A DNA stretch of 64,000 bases from Haloarcula japonica DSM 6131. Its GTDB lineage: Archaea; Halobacteriota; Halobacteria; Halobacteriales; Haloarculaceae. The position numbers and the translations under genes were made by a program. This document shows positions 62,927 to 64,000 of this stretch, piece by piece. The stretch is from positions 140,577-204,576 of the forward strand of contig NZ_AOLY01000040.1 of the NCBI RefSeq assembly GCF_000336635.1. Reading direction: 5' to 3'. Each line of letters opens with the position of its first letter. The first letter of the stretch is position 1. The notes under the pieces were generated by a model. It was not told the origin of the DNA. It was given only the letters and a program-made list of their open reading frames with translations, and searched no databases.

Positions 62927-63245
62927 ATGCCTGTTGTTTAGGTCGCCCTAAATCGCTTTTCAATTCGACATTGTCACGTCTCAGACTAGGATGCCCACTT
63001 AGTCGACTCCACAGGGTCGCAACGATATACCGCGTCGCGTACCTCACCGTATACGATACCGGCACATCGTGATCATACCGTATTAATCCCCAATTGTCAG
63101 ATAGATATAAATTATATTGACAGATAATTTTCACGAAAATCTGGCCAGAAATATATCAATAGAACCCCATATACAGCGCTATTCAGTCATTCTTTGCTTG
63201 TCACTATATCATCAGCTTTTTAATAGTGTTTCTTAACCTACTTGT
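62927..63245. other. Intergenic region with iron box, direct repeat and TATA box
   Basis: AT-rich. Contains the iron-box-like dyad at 62938-62953, a direct repeat ATTGTCAGATA (63093-63103) / ATTGACAGATA (63116-63126), and a TATA-like TTTTTAATA (63217-63225) about 25 bases before the lipoprotein GTG start. No gene. Confidence 0.5.
62938..62953. promoter_or_regulatory. Iron-box-like operator TTTAG-N6-CTAAA
   Basis: TTTAG, spacer GTCGCC, CTAAA; it lies 12 bases before the regulator ATG at 62926 and overlaps its TATA position. It matches the box at 61952. Confidence 0.58.
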
Positions 63246-63950
63246 GTGCAACGAAGATATTTCCTTTCAGCAGTCAGTAGTTTCGCTGTTTTAGGCGGAT
63301 GTTCCAGCTCTGATGAGAGCCCAACTGAGTCCTCTGGCGACGCGATGACAGGGACAGCTCCCAGTAGTGAAGCGGCGGCGCAAACTACTATGGAGACGGA
63401 AACGGAGACACAATCACCCGACGAACCAGAACTTCCAGCAGACTTCCCCGAATCCACAGCGCTGGTAGACAAACACGTTGCCACGCTCACCAGCACGTCG
63501 TTTCAGTCAACTGAATATATGGAAGGCGGATTTTTAGGTGATGACAGTACGAAGGTTACCCGGCAACACGGCGACGCGGGAATGCTGCTTACCCACGAAA
63601 GCGATTCGACACAATACTGGTTTACCGATAATGCGCGAGTAGGGCCGGACACGCATACGTACTTCAGTAAAGGGATTCGGCTCCCGGTCGTAAATCGGCA
63701 AACTATGGAACACACGTTTGAGCAACTCCAGTTTGAACGGGTCGAAACGCTGGACGAGCAAGTTCCAGTGGCCGTCTTCGAACCCACCGGGACGAGCGAT
63801 TCGAGTTCAGACCTGGAATCAGTGGATGGTACAGTAGAGATTACAGCTTCAGGATACGTTCGAATGATGGATATCGAAATGGTGTACCCGGAGGGAGCCA
63901 ACCTGGAACCTCATTCGTCTTTAGTTAGTGCTCACACCTCGGTTGCGTAG
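63246..63950 (+). CDS. Hypothetical lipoprotein (DUF7537-like)
   Basis: 234 residues starting at a GTG (63246). Lipoprotein signal: QRRYFLSAVSSFAVLGGCSSS, lipobox Cys at about residue 19. A Ser/Thr/Glu-rich linker to about residue 60 is followed by a beta-rich domain (ATLTSTSFQSTEYMEG, SDSTQYWFTDNARVGPD). This resembles a common haloarchaeal lipoprotein family of unknown function. TATA-like box about 25 bases upstream, so leaderless. It is the last gene before the window end and shows no operon link to the iron genes. Confidence 0.8.
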   Translation: MQRRYFLSAVSSFAVLGGCSSSDESPTESSGDAMTGTAPSSEAAAQTTMETETETQSPDEPELPADFPESTALVDKHVATLTSTSFQSTEYMEGGFLGDDSTKVTRQHGDAGMLLTHESDSTQYWFTDNARVGPDTHTYFSKGIRLPVVNRQTMEHTFEQLQFERVETLDEQVPVAVFEPTGTSDSSSDLESVDGTVEITASGYVRMMDIEMVYPEGANLEPHSSLVSAHTSVA

Positions 63951-64000
63951 CGGTAGCGAGCGTCTCTTGTAAGATCGGTCGTTGCTGGTGAATCTTCTGT

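Overview
This window is haloarchaeal (class Halobacteria). The coding DNA is GC-rich with strong third-position GC bias, and the proteins are very acidic. TATA-like boxes sit 25-30 bases before several start codons. Tat-type lipoprotein signals (RR motif plus lipobox Cys), MalK-type sugar importers, IclR regulators and haloarchaeal transposon relics all fit. A ParA gene with an acidic partner and a 13-bp tandem array (about 5.7-7.5 kb) suggests a megaplasmid or integrated plasmid. No replication initiator gene is visible, and the genus cannot be fixed from the sequence alone.

Layout. 1-2967: end of a sugar ABC operon (permease end and two tandem MalK-type ATPases). 3.0-4.9 kb: convergent short-chain dehydrogenase and a zinc alcohol/polyol dehydrogenase. 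5.0-5.7 kb: decayed IS6-type element. 5.8-7.5 kb: partition module. 7.9-9.0 kb: small HTH/membrane operon. 9.2-13.6 kb: COG1361-type surface protein plus an MMPL/RND exporter. 13.9-16.0 kb: two small conserved genes, then a graveyard holding the stump of a sugar permease gene and a DDE transposase fragment. 16.0-26.7 kb: catabolic island with an enolase-superfamily protein, two Gfo/Idh/MocA oxidoreductases, an IclR regulator, an SsuABC/NMT1-type importer and an ACMSD-like amidohydrolase. 27.1-41.4 kb: GH105 hydrolase, glycerate 2-kinase, LarA-like racemase, Gfo/Idh/MocA, aldo/keto reductase, a complete CUT1 sugar importer, a secreted beta-helix protein and an IclR regulator. 41.4-42.3 kb: gene-free region with palindromic operators. 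42.3-56.4 kb: 6-deoxy-sugar island with rhamnose mutarotase, lactonase-like amidohydrolase, LutABC-type lactate oxidation, a second CUT1 importer, zinc dehydrogenase, sugar-acid dehydratase, LLM oxidoreductase, IclR regulator and diketo-acid hydrolase. 56.8-58.1 kb: VOC protein and HxlR regulator. 58.2-58.6 kb: TnpB relic and an 86-bp palindromic MITE-like element. 58.7-62.9 kb: iron/siderophore ABC operon with its regulator. 63.2 kb: lipoprotein.

How it fits together. The 42-56 kb genes match the oxidative diketo-hydrolase route for L-rhamnose (or a related 6-deoxy sugar): import, mutarotation, C1 oxidation, lactone hydrolysis, dehydration, C4 oxidation, then cleavage to pyruvate and L-lactate. 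The Lut proteins would oxidise the lactate. GH105 and the secreted beta-helix protein suggest the sugar may come from rhamnogalacturonan or a similar polymer. The C1-dehydrogenase is not obvious; several candidates exist, including an LLM (possibly F420-dependent) enzyme inside the operon.

Regulation can be read directly in places. There are two distinct operator families near IclR genes: GTTCG-N7-CGAAC around 20.2-21.2 kb, and TTCCGG-N5-CCGGAA around 40.5-42.2 and 54.7 kb. A third family, TTTAG-N6-CTAAA, lies in front of both iron-uptake transcription units. Functions of named families are from general knowledge; substrate assignments are inference.
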